The position numbers and the translations under genes were made by a program. Below the pieces are notes generated by a model. It worked only from the letters and a program-made list of their open reading frames with translations. It was not told where the DNA came from and did not search any database. This document shows positions 9,869-18,846 of a DNA stretch of 64,000 bases, one piece after another (the first letter of the stretch is position 1; each line of letters opens with the position of its first letter). The stretch lies in contig CAJWBY010000001.1 of NCBI GenBank assembly GCA_913020705.1, positions 44,900 to 108,899 on the forward strand, given 5' to 3'. This stretch comes from an uncultured Colwellia sp. (GTDB lineage Bacteria > Pseudomonadota > Gammaproteobacteria > Enterobacterales > Alteromonadaceae).

Positions 9869-9907
9869 AAAAAAGTGATTCTGACTTCTATGTCGGATCA
9901 GAAATCA
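9869..9907 (-). terminator. Terminator-like hairpin, minus strand
   Basis: On the minus strand a 9-bp stem with one bulge (TGATTTCTGA against TCAGAATCA) is followed by a run of seven T. No intact minus-strand gene precedes it, so it may be the old end of the decayed transcript that held the miaE remnant. Confidence 0.35.
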
Positions 9908-9986
9908 TAACAGGAGCATTGATTTTAATGACTCTGTATGTCTGGAAGCTGTCGATAGTAAAGCAAACGCTAACGTCAACTAAACG

Positions 9987-10114
9987 CACCAAGAAGTCTT
10001 TAGCATTTGATTAATTTAGAAGCCAAAAATTGAACGACTTAGTGTTGAGTGATTAGGCTAACTAATGCCACCAAGAAGTCTTTAGTATTGGATAATTTAG
10101 AAGAAAAAATTGAA
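9987..10114. repeat. Imperfect direct repeat, two copies of about 47 bp
   Basis: The copies at 9987-10034 and 10069-10114 both begin CACCAAGAAGTCTTTAG and end near AATTGAA, with a period of about 82 bases. They lie in gene-free sequence and resemble no element that I recognise. Confidence 0.7.
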
Positions 10115-10174
10115 ATTTACCGTTGGGCTACCTTTTACCATAAAGTGGGTTTTATACAATCCCCCCCTAATTTT

Positions 10175-10342
10175 TTAGTTCTCAAAACTTAACTTGCACA
10201 TATTTACATTAAGCTCAGACACAAGGTGATCAGTAAGTAGCACGGATAAATTTTCTGGCTTAACGGCTTGATCAATCCTAGATTGAGGTGTTTCACATTT
10301 AAGAAATGATAATATTGGTGATAATAGTTGTTCAGTAGACAC
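10175..10342 (-). pseudogene. Truncated second copy of the miaE 5' end
   Basis: The sequence 10210-10343 is homologous to the first 44 codons of miaE (8101-8231). Read from a GTG at 10342 it keeps an open frame of 55 residues: the part equivalent to FLKCETPQSWIDEAVKPENLSVLL is nearly the same, then the frame leaves the homology and stops at 10175. The conserved Trp in PQSWID has become Arg. The first 13 codons differ much more than the rest, as in a mosaic of two alleles. None of the iron-binding regions remain, so no MiaE activity is possible. Confidence 0.8.
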
Positions 10343-10520
10343 AGGCTGATAATCTCTTCATGAATACATAATTTATACCTAAGCTAACCATTAGTACTTT
10401 CACGTTAAGTTAACATCCTGACTAAATGATCTATCAATTTTCTGAACCAAAAGGTAATCGATCAAAAATGATTGCATTTACAACAGAAAATTTCGATATT
10501 AAATAATTATTGGCTGAAAG

Positions 10521-10548
10521 GGAACTTTAACGCATATCGATGTTCTTA
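10521..10548 (+). promoter_or_regulatory. Candidate sigma-E-type promoter
   Basis: GGAACTT (10521-10527) and TCTTA (10544-10548) are 16 bases apart. This matches the -35 element and spacing of RpoE promoters such as E. coli rpoH P3, and the -10 differs from TCTGA by one base. The expected start is near 10553, just before the small-RNA candidate. Confidence 0.5.
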
Positions 10549-10552
10549 TTAT

Positions 10553-10628
10553 GTGTAGACATTTATTTCCCTGAGTGTTTCATGTTTTTATAATGCGTTT
10601 ACTTGATTTCAAGTAAACGCTTTTTTTT
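10553..10628 (+). ncRNA. Candidate Hfq-type small RNA of about 76 nt
   Basis: The interval from the predicted sigma-E-type start to the end of the T8 tract is about 76 bases, the size of the sigma-E small RNAs MicA and RybB. An unpaired 5' part includes ATTTCCCTGAGTGTTTC, whose ATTTCCCTG also occurs in the seed regions of ArcZ and SdsR as I remember them. It ends in a perfect 12-bp stem followed by eight T, the kind of tail that Hfq binds. No plus-strand gene is present to explain the terminator. The exact 5' end and any family membership are unproven. Confidence 0.5.
10595..10628 (+). terminator. Strong intrinsic terminator
   Basis: GCGTTTACTTGA (10595-10606) and TCAAGTAAACGC (10609-10620) pair perfectly and are followed by eight T. 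Only the plus strand has the T tract. Confidence 0.85.
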
Positions 10629-10695
10629 GTCTAAAATAAACTGTAAAACAGCGAAAACGCTACTCAATATATCGACGACATTAACGTCAGGTTAG

Positions 10696-11772
10696 TTAGT
10701 AACCCGTAATCTCGGCATAGCCTTTACCATTAAAACCGCCCGTTGCTTTCACTCGGCCTTCCCAATAAGGAATGGTTAGCTGATTGCGTGAATCTTTTGT
10801 GATGCTTTCAATAATAATGGCTGCACTATCTGGTAATTCAACCTTCCACTTACTTGGATACTCTCGGTTACCTAATGTCACGGTTTCAATAACAGACAGT
10901 TTAATATCTTCTTTTGAAATATGAGTTGTTTCTCCATTGGGTGCTATCCGAGTACCACTACAATAATCATAACTGTTCTCACTCCCCCTAATACAAAAAA
11001 TCATTAATCCTTGCTTGTCTGATTGGGAGCCTGATTTAGAGTCGATTATGCTGAACCAATCCCAACCGAGCTGATCCTTATCAAGTAAACTCGCAGACCA
11101 CTCTCTGTCGTACCAAGCATCGCCCGTGACCTCATACGTTTTACCTGCAAAAATTAGACTACCTTTTACTTTTAAAAAAGGATAACTGAAATAATAAGAT
11201 GCATGGCCACTTTCTGTTTTTTGGCTATATCCCTTGTCTCCATGTAATGCGATTGGGCTATCGCTTAGTGTTAACGCAATTTCGTAGTTATCATTTGCCG
11301 CGGTTAGCTTAAGTGGCAGAAATTCATTATTGATACTATTCAACCGCCAATCATCAATACTGGCATTAAACGGCGAGCTAGTTACCCTAGCTTGACTCGT
11401 TCGTGAAAAACGTTCAAACGCAACGTGATCTTGTTTGTGCTGCATTGCAAAATGGGCAAAATAAAGATTATTATCCCACCACTTTGATTCAACTTTACTT
11501 GGCATTAAAGTGCGAAATAGAGTCCATTGAACACCGAAAGTTTCACCTGTTTCACTTTGTAAATTTGCCGTTAAATACCACCACTCAATACCTTGTTCAG
11601 CATGAATACCATGATCAGCGGGAAAGACTAGTGGAGTACCTTGTTGTACTGGTTTCCCAATAGCCACTTGCAACTTAGATGCTGTTGTTTTTTGAACCAT
11701 GGGCTGACATGCACACAGAACAAAAAACAACGATGTGAGTAATAACCCTTTCAATATCCGCCCTTCTACCAC
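10696..11772 (-). CDS. attH: AttH/CrtC-like lipocalin-fold lipoprotein
   Basis: A 358-residue lipoprotein: the signal region LLLTSLFFVLCAC gives a lipobox with acylated Cys22. The mature part has the AttH (carotenoid 1,2-hydratase-like) signatures HGIHAEQGIEWWYLTANL, FGVQWTLFR, YFAHFAM, VTGDAWYDREWSAS and LGWDWFSI. It is the last gene of an operon with the ABC permease and ATPase upstream (4-base gap), the AttEFGH arrangement known from Vibrio and relatives. The system's substrate is not established; export or processing of a hydrophobic compound is only a guess. The start is a GTG with AAGG nine bases upstream. Confidence 0.85.
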   Translation of the reverse strand: MVEGRILKGLLLTSLFFVLCACQPMVQKTTASKLQVAIGKPVQQGTPLVFPADHGIHAEQGIEWWYLTANLQSETGETFGVQWTLFRTLMPSKVESKWWDNNLYFAHFAMQHKQDHVAFERFSRTSQARVTSSPFNASIDDWRLNSINNEFLPLKLTAANDNYEIALTLSDSPIALHGDKGYSQKTESGHASYYFSYPFLKVKGSLIFAGKTYEVTGDAWYDREWSASLLDKDQLGWDWFSIIDSKSGSQSDKQGLMIFCIRGSENSYDYCSGTRIAPNGETTHISKEDIKLSVIETVTLGNREYPSKWKVELPDSAAIIIESITKDSRNQLTIPYWEGRVKATGGFNGKGYAEITGY

Positions 11773-11776
11773 GAGT

Positions 11777-14188
11777 TTATACCTTCTTAGCTTCTAAATT
11801 CGTTAATCTTCGAATCGGTAAATATGCACATAAAACCGAAACACCCACCAGTGTTAAACACGTTAATAATAAGCTACTCAAATCTAAACTAAAGTGAATG
11901 GTCCAGCCAAACGCGATTGGCATTACAAACTTCAGTAAAGCTAAGCCGAGTGCAAAACCAAGGGGAACAGCAAATAATATGGTAAACAAAACCACACCTG
12001 AGGTTTGTAGTAGTTTCATCGTTAATAATTGTTGCTGTGTTACGCCTAAGTTACGTAATATGGTCAATTGCTTTAATTGATTAACGCTCAAGCTTAAAAG
12101 ACTAGTACAAAGGCTTAATAATGCGATGGCGAGAATAAAACCATTCAACGCTTTAGTAACTACAAATGTGTCCTCAAACAAAGCATTAGCCATTTTTTTA
12201 AATCTTTTATTGGGTAAAATTTTTGTGCTGTCTTGTTTAAACTCATTAATTAAACGTTCGCTAAAGACTGCAACCGAGGTAGTTTTTTTTAAACGAATAG
12301 AATAACCAAAAATATCGTGATTTAGTGCCGCTGTTTTTTGCCGTGTCTCAAGGGTAAGTAAAGAAAGGCTTGGGTTACCATAATCGTAAAAAAAATCCGT
12401 TATACGACAACTAAATTTTGTGGCGTTTTGCTCAAATACAGCCACATCGTTTAGTGAAAAACCGAATTTTATTTTACTTTGTTCATTAGCCAAACACCCT
12501 TGTTCAATAAAATTATCCTGACTAATCGTCAAACCTGATGTCAGAGAAATATGTTGATAATGTTCAAAGTTTTCACCAAAGCTTGCAAGGTTCGCAGGAA
12601 TATTATTTACCTTGCCATCACTTTCCATATAAATGCTTAACTTCTCAACTCCAGACAAGTTACTGAGCGTATGCCTTAAGTTGTTATCGAGCTTATCTGA
12701 CCGCAAATAAATGTCTGCACTTAATTGCTTTTCAAGATGTGCATTTAACGTATGACTAAAGCTTTTCACCATGATTTGCATACCGATAGCACTACCCAGG
12801 GCGACTAAAATTGCAATGATTGCAATATGGAGATCTTTTATATGAAGACGAGTATCAGCATGAAGCCACTGTGTTAACGGATTCGTGATTGTAACTGGTA
12901 ATGAAACCAAACCAGATAACGCTTTGGGCACTATCAAAATAAACAATATTAAAAGAGCAAAACACAGTAACAAAGCTTGGTACTCATTAGTGGCATAATT
13001 GAGTAACCAAATTAATCCCACGACAGTACTTGCCAATAAACCGTAAAACATCAGTTTACTTTTATTAGCTACTTGCTTAGCTTGCGCTAACAATATTACC
13101 GCTAACGCAGATATATTAAGGGTAAAACCCAATAAAACATTAAACCACTGCCAATTAATTACCAATGCTTTATCTAGTTGATATAAGCCAATCAATGTTC
13201 TATTGACATCAAGCACCAGTGCATTAGCAATTAAATAACCACCTAAAGTACCTAATAGCGCAGTACAAAGACTCACAATAATTAGCTCAATAATAAGGCT
13301 AAGTTGAATATTTAGTTTAGTGCAGCCTAACAACTGCATTTGTTTTAATAATTTATTTCGTGCGGTTAACGTAAGTTTTATCGCATTAAAACTCAAAAAT
13401 GCAGCAACAATATAGCCGAGCATGGCAAGTGCGGTGAGATTAAAAAAGAATGCTTCAGACAAAACATCGAAAGATTGTTGCTTCGCATCAATGAGCTGCG
13501 CTTGCCCCGAAATTAGCTGTTCTATTTCTACTAATTGTTGATCGGTAACCTGCGATAACTCAATAAAACTGAGTTGCCCTTTCGCATCTAATAAATAATC
13601 GGCATTGGCGATGTCGGTAATTGCCCATAGTCCAATCCCCTCTACCAAGCTAACATCTGGTTGTTTTTGACCATTTTCTAGATCAAATATCGCTTTATTT
13701 TCTGTTACTGAATTAATTCGTTCAGCAAATTGCGAGTCAACTAACAAAGTAGAAAGAGAAAGTTGTGAAGATGTTTTACCTTTATTTTTAGTGCTTTGAT
13801 TGAATTGCGCGCTATTTAACCATAACAAGGTATCCACACCTTGAATGGCAAGTACTTGTCCTTTATTCGTTTTCAATCTACCACGCAAAACAGGTTGCGC
13901 ATTTACAAAACCATGTTGACGTAAATTGAGCCAAACATTGCCATCGATAGTGTATTTCCCGGTGAGCGGTTTTATTAAATGAGTAACAGGGTTATTAATT
14001 AACGCAGAGGAATTTTGATAACGAGCATTTGCTTCTTGATTAAGCCCTGAAATTGCAGTCAAGAGTGCACTGCCTAAACTAAACCCTAAAAAGAACAATG
14101 CCATTAACCAAGGGTGTCTTCGATAAAACGCTAGATGAGTAGCTAAAATCAGTTTGATTTCATGAGTAACATCAGTCAAAGCAGCCAT
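11777..14188 (-). CDS. FtsX/MacB-like ABC transporter permease (AttF-AttG fused)
   Basis: An 803-residue inner-membrane permease. It has one helix near 25-45, a large periplasmic domain, three clustered helices (about 250-360), further helices around 375-425 and 455-475, a second large periplasmic domain, and three C-terminal helices with the FtsX motif LRNLGVTQQQLLTMKLLQ. The two halves thus repeat the FtsX pattern in one chain, where some att operons have separate attF and attG genes. It overlaps the ATPase gene by 17 bases, showing translational coupling. It probably works as a dimeric mechanotransmitter-type transporter like LolCDE; the cargo is unknown. Confidence 0.85.
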   Translation of the reverse strand: MAALTDVTHEIKLILATHLAFYRRHPWLMALFFLGFSLGSALLTAISGLNQEANARYQNSSALINNPVTHLIKPLTGKYTIDGNVWLNLRQHGFVNAQPVLRGRLKTNKGQVLAIQGVDTLLWLNSAQFNQSTKNKGKTSSQLSLSTLLVDSQFAERINSVTENKAIFDLENGQKQPDVSLVEGIGLWAITDIANADYLLDAKGQLSFIELSQVTDQQLVEIEQLISGQAQLIDAKQQSFDVLSEAFFFNLTALAMLGYIVAAFLSFNAIKLTLTARNKLLKQMQLLGCTKLNIQLSLIIELIIVSLCTALLGTLGGYLIANALVLDVNRTLIGLYQLDKALVINWQWFNVLLGFTLNISALAVILLAQAKQVANKSKLMFYGLLASTVVGLIWLLNYATNEYQALLLCFALLILFILIVPKALSGLVSLPVTITNPLTQWLHADTRLHIKDLHIAIIAILVALGSAIGMQIMVKSFSHTLNAHLEKQLSADIYLRSDKLDNNLRHTLSNLSGVEKLSIYMESDGKVNNIPANLASFGENFEHYQHISLTSGLTISQDNFIEQGCLANEQSKIKFGFSLNDVAVFEQNATKFSCRITDFFYDYGNPSLSLLTLETRQKTAALNHDIFGYSIRLKKTTSVAVFSERLINEFKQDSTKILPNKRFKKMANALFEDTFVVTKALNGFILAIALLSLCTSLLSLSVNQLKQLTILRNLGVTQQQLLTMKLLQTSGVVLFTILFAVPLGFALGLALLKFVMPIAFGWTIHFSLDLSSLLLTCLTLVGVSVLCAYLPIRRLTNLEAKKV

Positions 14189-14825
14189 CTCTTAAAACTT
14201 TCACATGGTCAAAATAATCTGTTAATTGATTACTATGAGTCACCATCACTAAGTTTATTTTTCGTTCACTGCATAACTCAGTAAGAAGCTTAACAACTTG
14301 GTGCGAGCGTTTTCGGTCTAAGTTACCTGTCGGCTCATCTGCAAAGATTATGTGAGGCTTATTAATTAACGCCCTTGCGATACCAACCCTTTGTTGTTCG
14401 CCGCCAGATAATTGGTCAGGTAATGCCCCGAGCTTATTTTGAAGGCCGAGTTCATTAACAAGTTGATCAAACTCACTAGCAGCTTGGGTTGGATAATTTA
14501 ACTTATGCTGAAACAAAATATTCTGTTTTACGGTTAAACAGTCAAGCAATTGGTAATGCTGGAATATCAGCCCTATTTTACGCCGATAAAGCGCAAGCTC
14601 TGTTTCATTAAGTTGTGAAAGCTCTTGATTATTAATACTTACCGAACCGCTATCGGCTTGCAGTAGCCCTGCTAATATGTGCAAAAAAGTGGTTTTACCT
14701 GAACCACTATCACCCAGTAATGCAAGATGTTGTCCTTCTGGTATAAACAAATCTAGTTGATTCAATATGTTGTGTTTGTTATCGCCATCATTGCGGCTAA
14801 AACACAGATCCTTTACTTCAATCAC
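14172..14825 (-). CDS. attE: ABC transporter ATP-binding protein (LolD/MacB class)
   Basis: A 217-residue ATPase with Walker A GDSGSGKT (38-45), Q-loop FQHYQLL, signature LSGGEQQRVGIARAL, Walker B IIFADEPTGNLD and the H-loop MVTHS. The LDRKRSHQVV segment after the D-loop is typical of the LolD/MacB group. It drives the overlapping FtsX-type permease. Start: GTG with AAGGAG six bases upstream. The 256-base region upstream, shared with the divergent chemoreceptor-like gene, must hold the promoter of this three-gene operon, but I see no clear boxes. Confidence 0.92.
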   Translation of the reverse strand: MIEVKDLCFSRNDGDNKHNILNQLDLFIPEGQHLALLGDSGSGKTTFLHILAGLLQADSGSVSINNQELSQLNETELALYRRKIGLIFQHYQLLDCLTVKQNILFQHKLNYPTQAASEFDQLVNELGLQNKLGALPDQLSGGEQQRVGIARALINKPHIIFADEPTGNLDRKRSHQVVKLLTELCSERKINLVMVTHSNQLTDYFDHVKVLRDGCFD

Positions 14826-15081
14826 GTTAACTCCTTGTTCGTATAGGGTACTTTAGCGTAACAAGCATCGCGAAACCATCACAAAATATAGTGTTGAGTA
14901 AATTGGTAAGACACACGTTATTCGAGTGCACCAAAATAGACCAAGATGACTAATTATCACCAACAAAGTTCACTAAATCAAATCACACAAACATAAATGT
15001 CATTTTAAATCAGTAGCTTGATATGTGGTCTACATTTTGCTTTTGATAGCATTGTAACTCATTTACATAGGACGTAACTGC

Positions 15082-16221
15082 TTGTATATATTCTTTCCTT
15101 TAACCGTGTTGATAAAAAACTTAGGTCTAAAAAGCATTGTTTGGTTTACGTTAATGATGTGTTTGGTCATTTTCTTGAGTGTTTTCTATTTCTCAGCCAT
15201 AGAGTTAATCCCCGTATTTGTGATTTTTACATATTTACTTTTTGGCATTGCTTACATCATTAATTATCAATTAAAAAATATTAAAAGTGTGATTGAGCAT
15301 ATTAATACCAAAAACTTTGACCATCGCGACATTCATTTTAATAGCTTGATAAATGCAGACTTTCTTGAAGAGCTATTAAGAACATATCGGGAATTAGGCC
15401 GTATTAATACGCATCATAACGAAAGGAATAAAGAAGTTGAATATTCATCAATTCAAGTTATTGATATTTCATCAAAAGTTAAAAAAAATGTGAAATTTCA
15501 ATCTGATGCTACAAATTCAACCGCTTCAGCAATTATAGAAATGAGCCAATCATTAGTTGAAGTAAATAGCGAAATCACTAAAACCCATCATGCTTCATGT
15601 TTAGCTGCTGAAATAGCACATCAAGGCAAAGAAAGCTTACTATCCTTGAATCAAGCCGTAACCGATGTCAATCGGCAAGCTCAAACAACTCAAAAACGCA
15701 TGGTGTCGTTAAACAAGTTAGTGATTAACGTTGAAAAAATTACAGAATCTATACAAAAAATCTCTCAACAAACTAATTTATTAGCACTTAATGCTTCAAT
15801 TGAGGCAGCTAGAGCTGGAAAAATGGGCAGAGGTTTTGCCGTAGTTGCTGAAGAAGTTAGAGCACTAGCTGAACGTACGCATAGCTCTACAGACCACATT
15901 GTTGCCAATATAAATGAGGTATTGAAAGAAAGTAGTGAAATTGTCAATACAATGAATGAAGTCGTTGTTCAGACAGACGTATGCATTAAAAAGGTGAGTG
16001 AAGTAGATATCGCGTTCAATGATATTGAAGAATCGACTGAACAAGTTAATCAACAAATGGCAATAGTCAGTAGTGTAGCAACCCAACAAGCTGCCGCAAC
16101 TCATGAAATTTCTGAACATATTTCCAAAGTTGTTTTGGGCGCACAAGCTAATGCCGACATTGCCGTTCAATCAGAATCAGTCGCAAATCATTTACGTAAA
16201 TTAACGCAAGAACAAGAGTAG
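15082..16221 (+). CDS. Methyl-accepting chemotaxis-like protein without periplasmic sensor domain
   Basis: A 379-residue protein with two adjacent N-terminal transmembrane helices (about 15-35 and 40-58, almost no periplasmic loop), a linker, and an MCP signalling domain. The hairpin tip is recognisable: ISQQTNLLALNASIEAARAG, then GRGFAVVAEEVRALAERT, the CheA/CheW contact zone. There is no sensor fold, so it may sense membrane state or act with the partner encoded 19 bases downstream. The start is a TTG at 15082, supported by AGGA nine bases upstream; no in-frame ATG keeps both helices. Confidence 0.85.
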   Translation: MYIFFPLTVLIKNLGLKSIVWFTLMMCLVIFLSVFYFSAIELIPVFVIFTYLLFGIAYIINYQLKNIKSVIEHINTKNFDHRDIHFNSLINADFLEELLRTYRELGRINTHHNERNKEVEYSSIQVIDISSKVKKNVKFQSDATNSTASAIIEMSQSLVEVNSEITKTHHASCLAAEIAHQGKESLLSLNQAVTDVNRQAQTTQKRMVSLNKLVINVEKITESIQKISQQTNLLALNASIEAARAGKMGRGFAVVAEEVRALAERTHSSTDHIVANINEVLKESSEIVNTMNEVVVQTDVCIKKVSEVDIAFNDIEESTEQVNQQMAIVSSVATQQAAATHEISEHISKVVLGAQANADIAVQSESVANHLRKLTQEQE

Positions 16222-16240
16222 TTCTTATAGAGGATGTCAT

Positions 16241-17077
16241 ATGGAAATAATAATCATAACTGGAATAATCATGGGTATAGCGGCTTTACTTTACCTGCAG
16301 CAAATAAAGGCAAAAGATAATAAAAAAGCGCAACAACAAGGCCTAGATTATATTAGTCAGATTAAAAAAATCATTACAATTGTTCAGCAGCATAGAGGAT
16401 TAACAGCGGCTTGGTTAAATGGTGACACTAAAGTTACAACTCAATTAGTTATTCTTAAACAGCTAATATCAAAGGAAATGAAGTTATTAAAATTTACGCC
16501 TATTTACCAAAATGAACGTTGGAGCGCTTTTGCTGATCATTGGGACAGGTTGCTTAAATTAAATAAAAGCCTATTAATTGAGAATAGCTTTGAACAGCAC
16601 ACTTTAATGATTAAAAACTTAGCTTATTTACTTGAAGACACAGCGGAAATATCTCATTTGACGACAGACTTTTTACCTGAATTTACCAATATTGGTTATG
16701 TTTGGCGTGAACTAATATTAACGACTGAAAGTATAGGGCAATCAAGAGCGATAGGAACAGGTGTTGCAGTTCAGCAATATTGTTCGAGTGTTGACAAAAT
16801 CAGGTTGAATTTTTTAATCGAAACTATGACAAAAATAACATTGAATACGTTGCAACATTTATCTTATCTCCCTCAGGAAATAAATACTCACAAGGAGTTA
16901 GTAAAAAGAGCGACAGAAAAAATGAACCAATTAATTGAAACAATGAAATTTGAATTGGTGAATGCTTCTACAATTACTATAGACAATAACCAGTACTTTG
17001 AGTTGGCAACAAATACAATGTCGACGATGAACGATATTTTCGACCATCAAGTCATGCAATTAAAGACCACGTTATAA
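16241..17077 (+). CDS. Membrane-anchored protein with NIT-like helical domain
   Basis: A 278-residue protein: one N-terminal transmembrane helix (3-20), then an all-helical domain. The motif VQQHRGLTAAWLNGD (about 46-60) resembles the conserved QxxRGLS stretch of nitrate/nitrite-sensing (NIT) domains, and a second similar helix pair (ESIGQSRAIGTG) follows near 165. An AGAGGA ribosome site and the 19-base gap place it in an operon with the chemoreceptor-like gene, so I infer that it acts as a sensor partner. The family assignment is tentative. Confidence 0.6.
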   Translation: MEIIIITGIIMGIAALLYLQQIKAKDNKKAQQQGLDYISQIKKIITIVQQHRGLTAAWLNGDTKVTTQLVILKQLISKEMKLLKFTPIYQNERWSAFADHWDRLLKLNKSLLIENSFEQHTLMIKNLAYLLEDTAEISHLTTDFLPEFTNIGYVWRELILTTESIGQSRAIGTGVAVQQYCSSVDKIRLNFLIETMTKITLNTLQHLSYLPQEINTHKELVKRATEKMNQLIETMKFELVNASTITIDNNQYFELATNTMSTMNDIFDHQVMQLKTTL

Positions 17078-17325
17078 ATAATTGTTTTCTGATGAAATAC
17101 TTATCCGTTAAATAAATGAGAGCAAAACATTCTATTGCAACGGTAGTCGCTTTTCCTTAATACTATTATCTAAAAAGGTGGACTAGTGAAGTTTGAATTC
17201 TGAGGGCCTATTTCGACGCTTATTCCCTTGAGCTTTATTTAGATTAATCGCCCCATACTACCAATGGTGCTTCAAGAGAATAGGTTGTAATTGTTGGCTG
17301 AAGAAGTTTTTCTATCCAATCAATA

Positions 17326-18423
17326 CTATCCTGCAACAGTTTGTGGCTTCGATTTAGCTTCTACATAAGAGGTATTCAATGGATACTTTTGCATTTCATG
17401 AATCAAATATGCAGCATCTTTATGAACACCACCAAGTGTTGCAGAACCTCGAGTATACATCCAAGGTAGTCCAATAAAGTACATTCCTTTTGTGGAACCT
17501 ATGCCACGATAATTAACCGGATAACCTTGCTCGTCGAGTTTAATATCTTCAATCCATGAGAAATCAGCTCTAAATCCAGTAGACCATATAATGTTCTTAA
17601 TAGTATCTAATTTAGCTAATTGGCAACTAACTGTATTTTCGCTAGCGTCTAACGTATGACCAACAGCTGTTATATTGCTACTTGATAAAAGAGATTTAAT
17701 ATCAATACCAATAACGGGCTGCATTTTTTGTTTAAGTTTTTTACCAATCCAACTAAATTTATTAACCGATAACACACCGAATAATTTAAACCACCACCAT
17801 ACAGTTTTACCTAAGAATTCCTGCGGGATAGTCAACGAACTGGTGCTCCCAGAGAAATATACATGGCTATTTTTACTATATTCTGCGATTTCTTTTAAAA
17901 TTTGAAATCCAGAATCGCCAGCACCAACAACTAAAGTATCACCTTCAATTAATTGTTCTGGATTACGATAATCTCTACTATGTATTTGCTTAATATCTGA
18001 AGATAATGATTTATGACAAGGAGGAATAAAAGGTGTATGAAATGGACCCGAAGCAATAACTATTTGTTTACATTGATAAGAATGTTCCAAACATTGCACA
18101 TCAAAAGTGTTCTTTGATTTGGCAACTTTAAGAACCTTTTCACCTAGCTTAACAGGAAGTTTGAATTGCTCCACATAGGATTTAAAGTAATTAGCAACAT
18201 CATGTTTATCAGGATAATGACCTTTTGCGGCAGGAAAAGGCATACCGGGCAAATGGTTAAATTCAGTTGGCGTAAATAATTTTAACGAATCCCAACGCTT
18301 AAGCCACGACGCGCCAATTTCTTCTGCACTATCAAGAATGAGGAAGTTAGCATTAGCTTGTTTGAGTTGATAGGCCATGGCTAACCCAGCTTGGCCTGCA
18401 CCTACGATAATATAATCGAACAT
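17326..18423 (-). CDS. Flavin-dependent monooxygenase (FMO/CzcO-like)
   Basis: A 365-residue oxidoreductase with an FAD-binding Rossmann motif VGAGQAGLA (7-15) and an NADPH-binding motif VVGAGDSGFQIL (about 170). The FMO-type segments SWLKRWDSLKLFTP and IIWSTGFRADFSWI are also visible. Such enzymes oxygenate soft nucleophiles (S, N) or ketones; the substrate is unknown. An in-frame ATG at 18471 lacks a ribosome site, whereas the ATG at 18423 is preceded by AGAAGAG and starts directly before the Rossmann fold. It is a single-gene unit, with 423 bases of gene-free sequence upstream. Confidence 0.85.
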   Translation of the reverse strand: MFDYIIVGAGQAGLAMAYQLKQANANFLILDSAEEIGASWLKRWDSLKLFTPTEFNHLPGMPFPAAKGHYPDKHDVANYFKSYVEQFKLPVKLGEKVLKVAKSKNTFDVQCLEHSYQCKQIVIASGPFHTPFIPPCHKSLSSDIKQIHSRDYRNPEQLIEGDTLVVGAGDSGFQILKEIAEYSKNSHVYFSGSTSSLTIPQEFLGKTVWWWFKLFGVLSVNKFSWIGKKLKQKMQPVIGIDIKSLLSSSNITAVGHTLDASENTVSCQLAKLDTIKNIIWSTGFRADFSWIEDIKLDEQGYPVNYRGIGSTKGMYFIGLPWMYTRGSATLGGVHKDAAYLIHEMQKYPLNTSYVEAKSKPQTVAG

Positions 18424-18846
18424 TAAATATGACTCTTCTGTTGGTGAATTAACTGTACCGAATGTCGACACTACCGGACTTTTGCCAATAGGTTTGCCTT
18501 CTTATAGGCAAAACGGTACGTATTCATGCGATTTAAAAAGGCAACAACAGGCTGTTCAGTTTTTGTAAAACGTTAACGATGCTGGTAACTTACTAAAGAA
18601 ATCAACCTACGTTCTTAATAGACGTGATATTCTAAATTTGAATACTTCTAGATACTGCTTTATAAAGCGCGATAGTATACATTATTTTATACAAATGTAC
18701 ATGAATCAGTTTTATTGAGAGGTTTTTCAGGAGTATTACTCCACCTTGATAAGCTTAAAAACATGCTGTTTTAGCCATATAAATACATTTATCGGTGATG
18801 GAGCTTAAGGACAAGTTATTGTAAAAGTGACAGAGGCTTAATACCT
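18424..18846. other. Gene-free stretch
   Basis: AT-rich region upstream of the monooxygenase and downstream of the small minus-strand gene at 18847. I see no open frame, hairpin or repeat of note in it. Confidence 0.4.

Noticed and set aside
8259..10690. Possible mobile element around the membrane diguanylate cyclase
   Set aside because: No transposase, integrase or terminal inverted repeats are present; the miaE duplication explains the signs of rearrangement.
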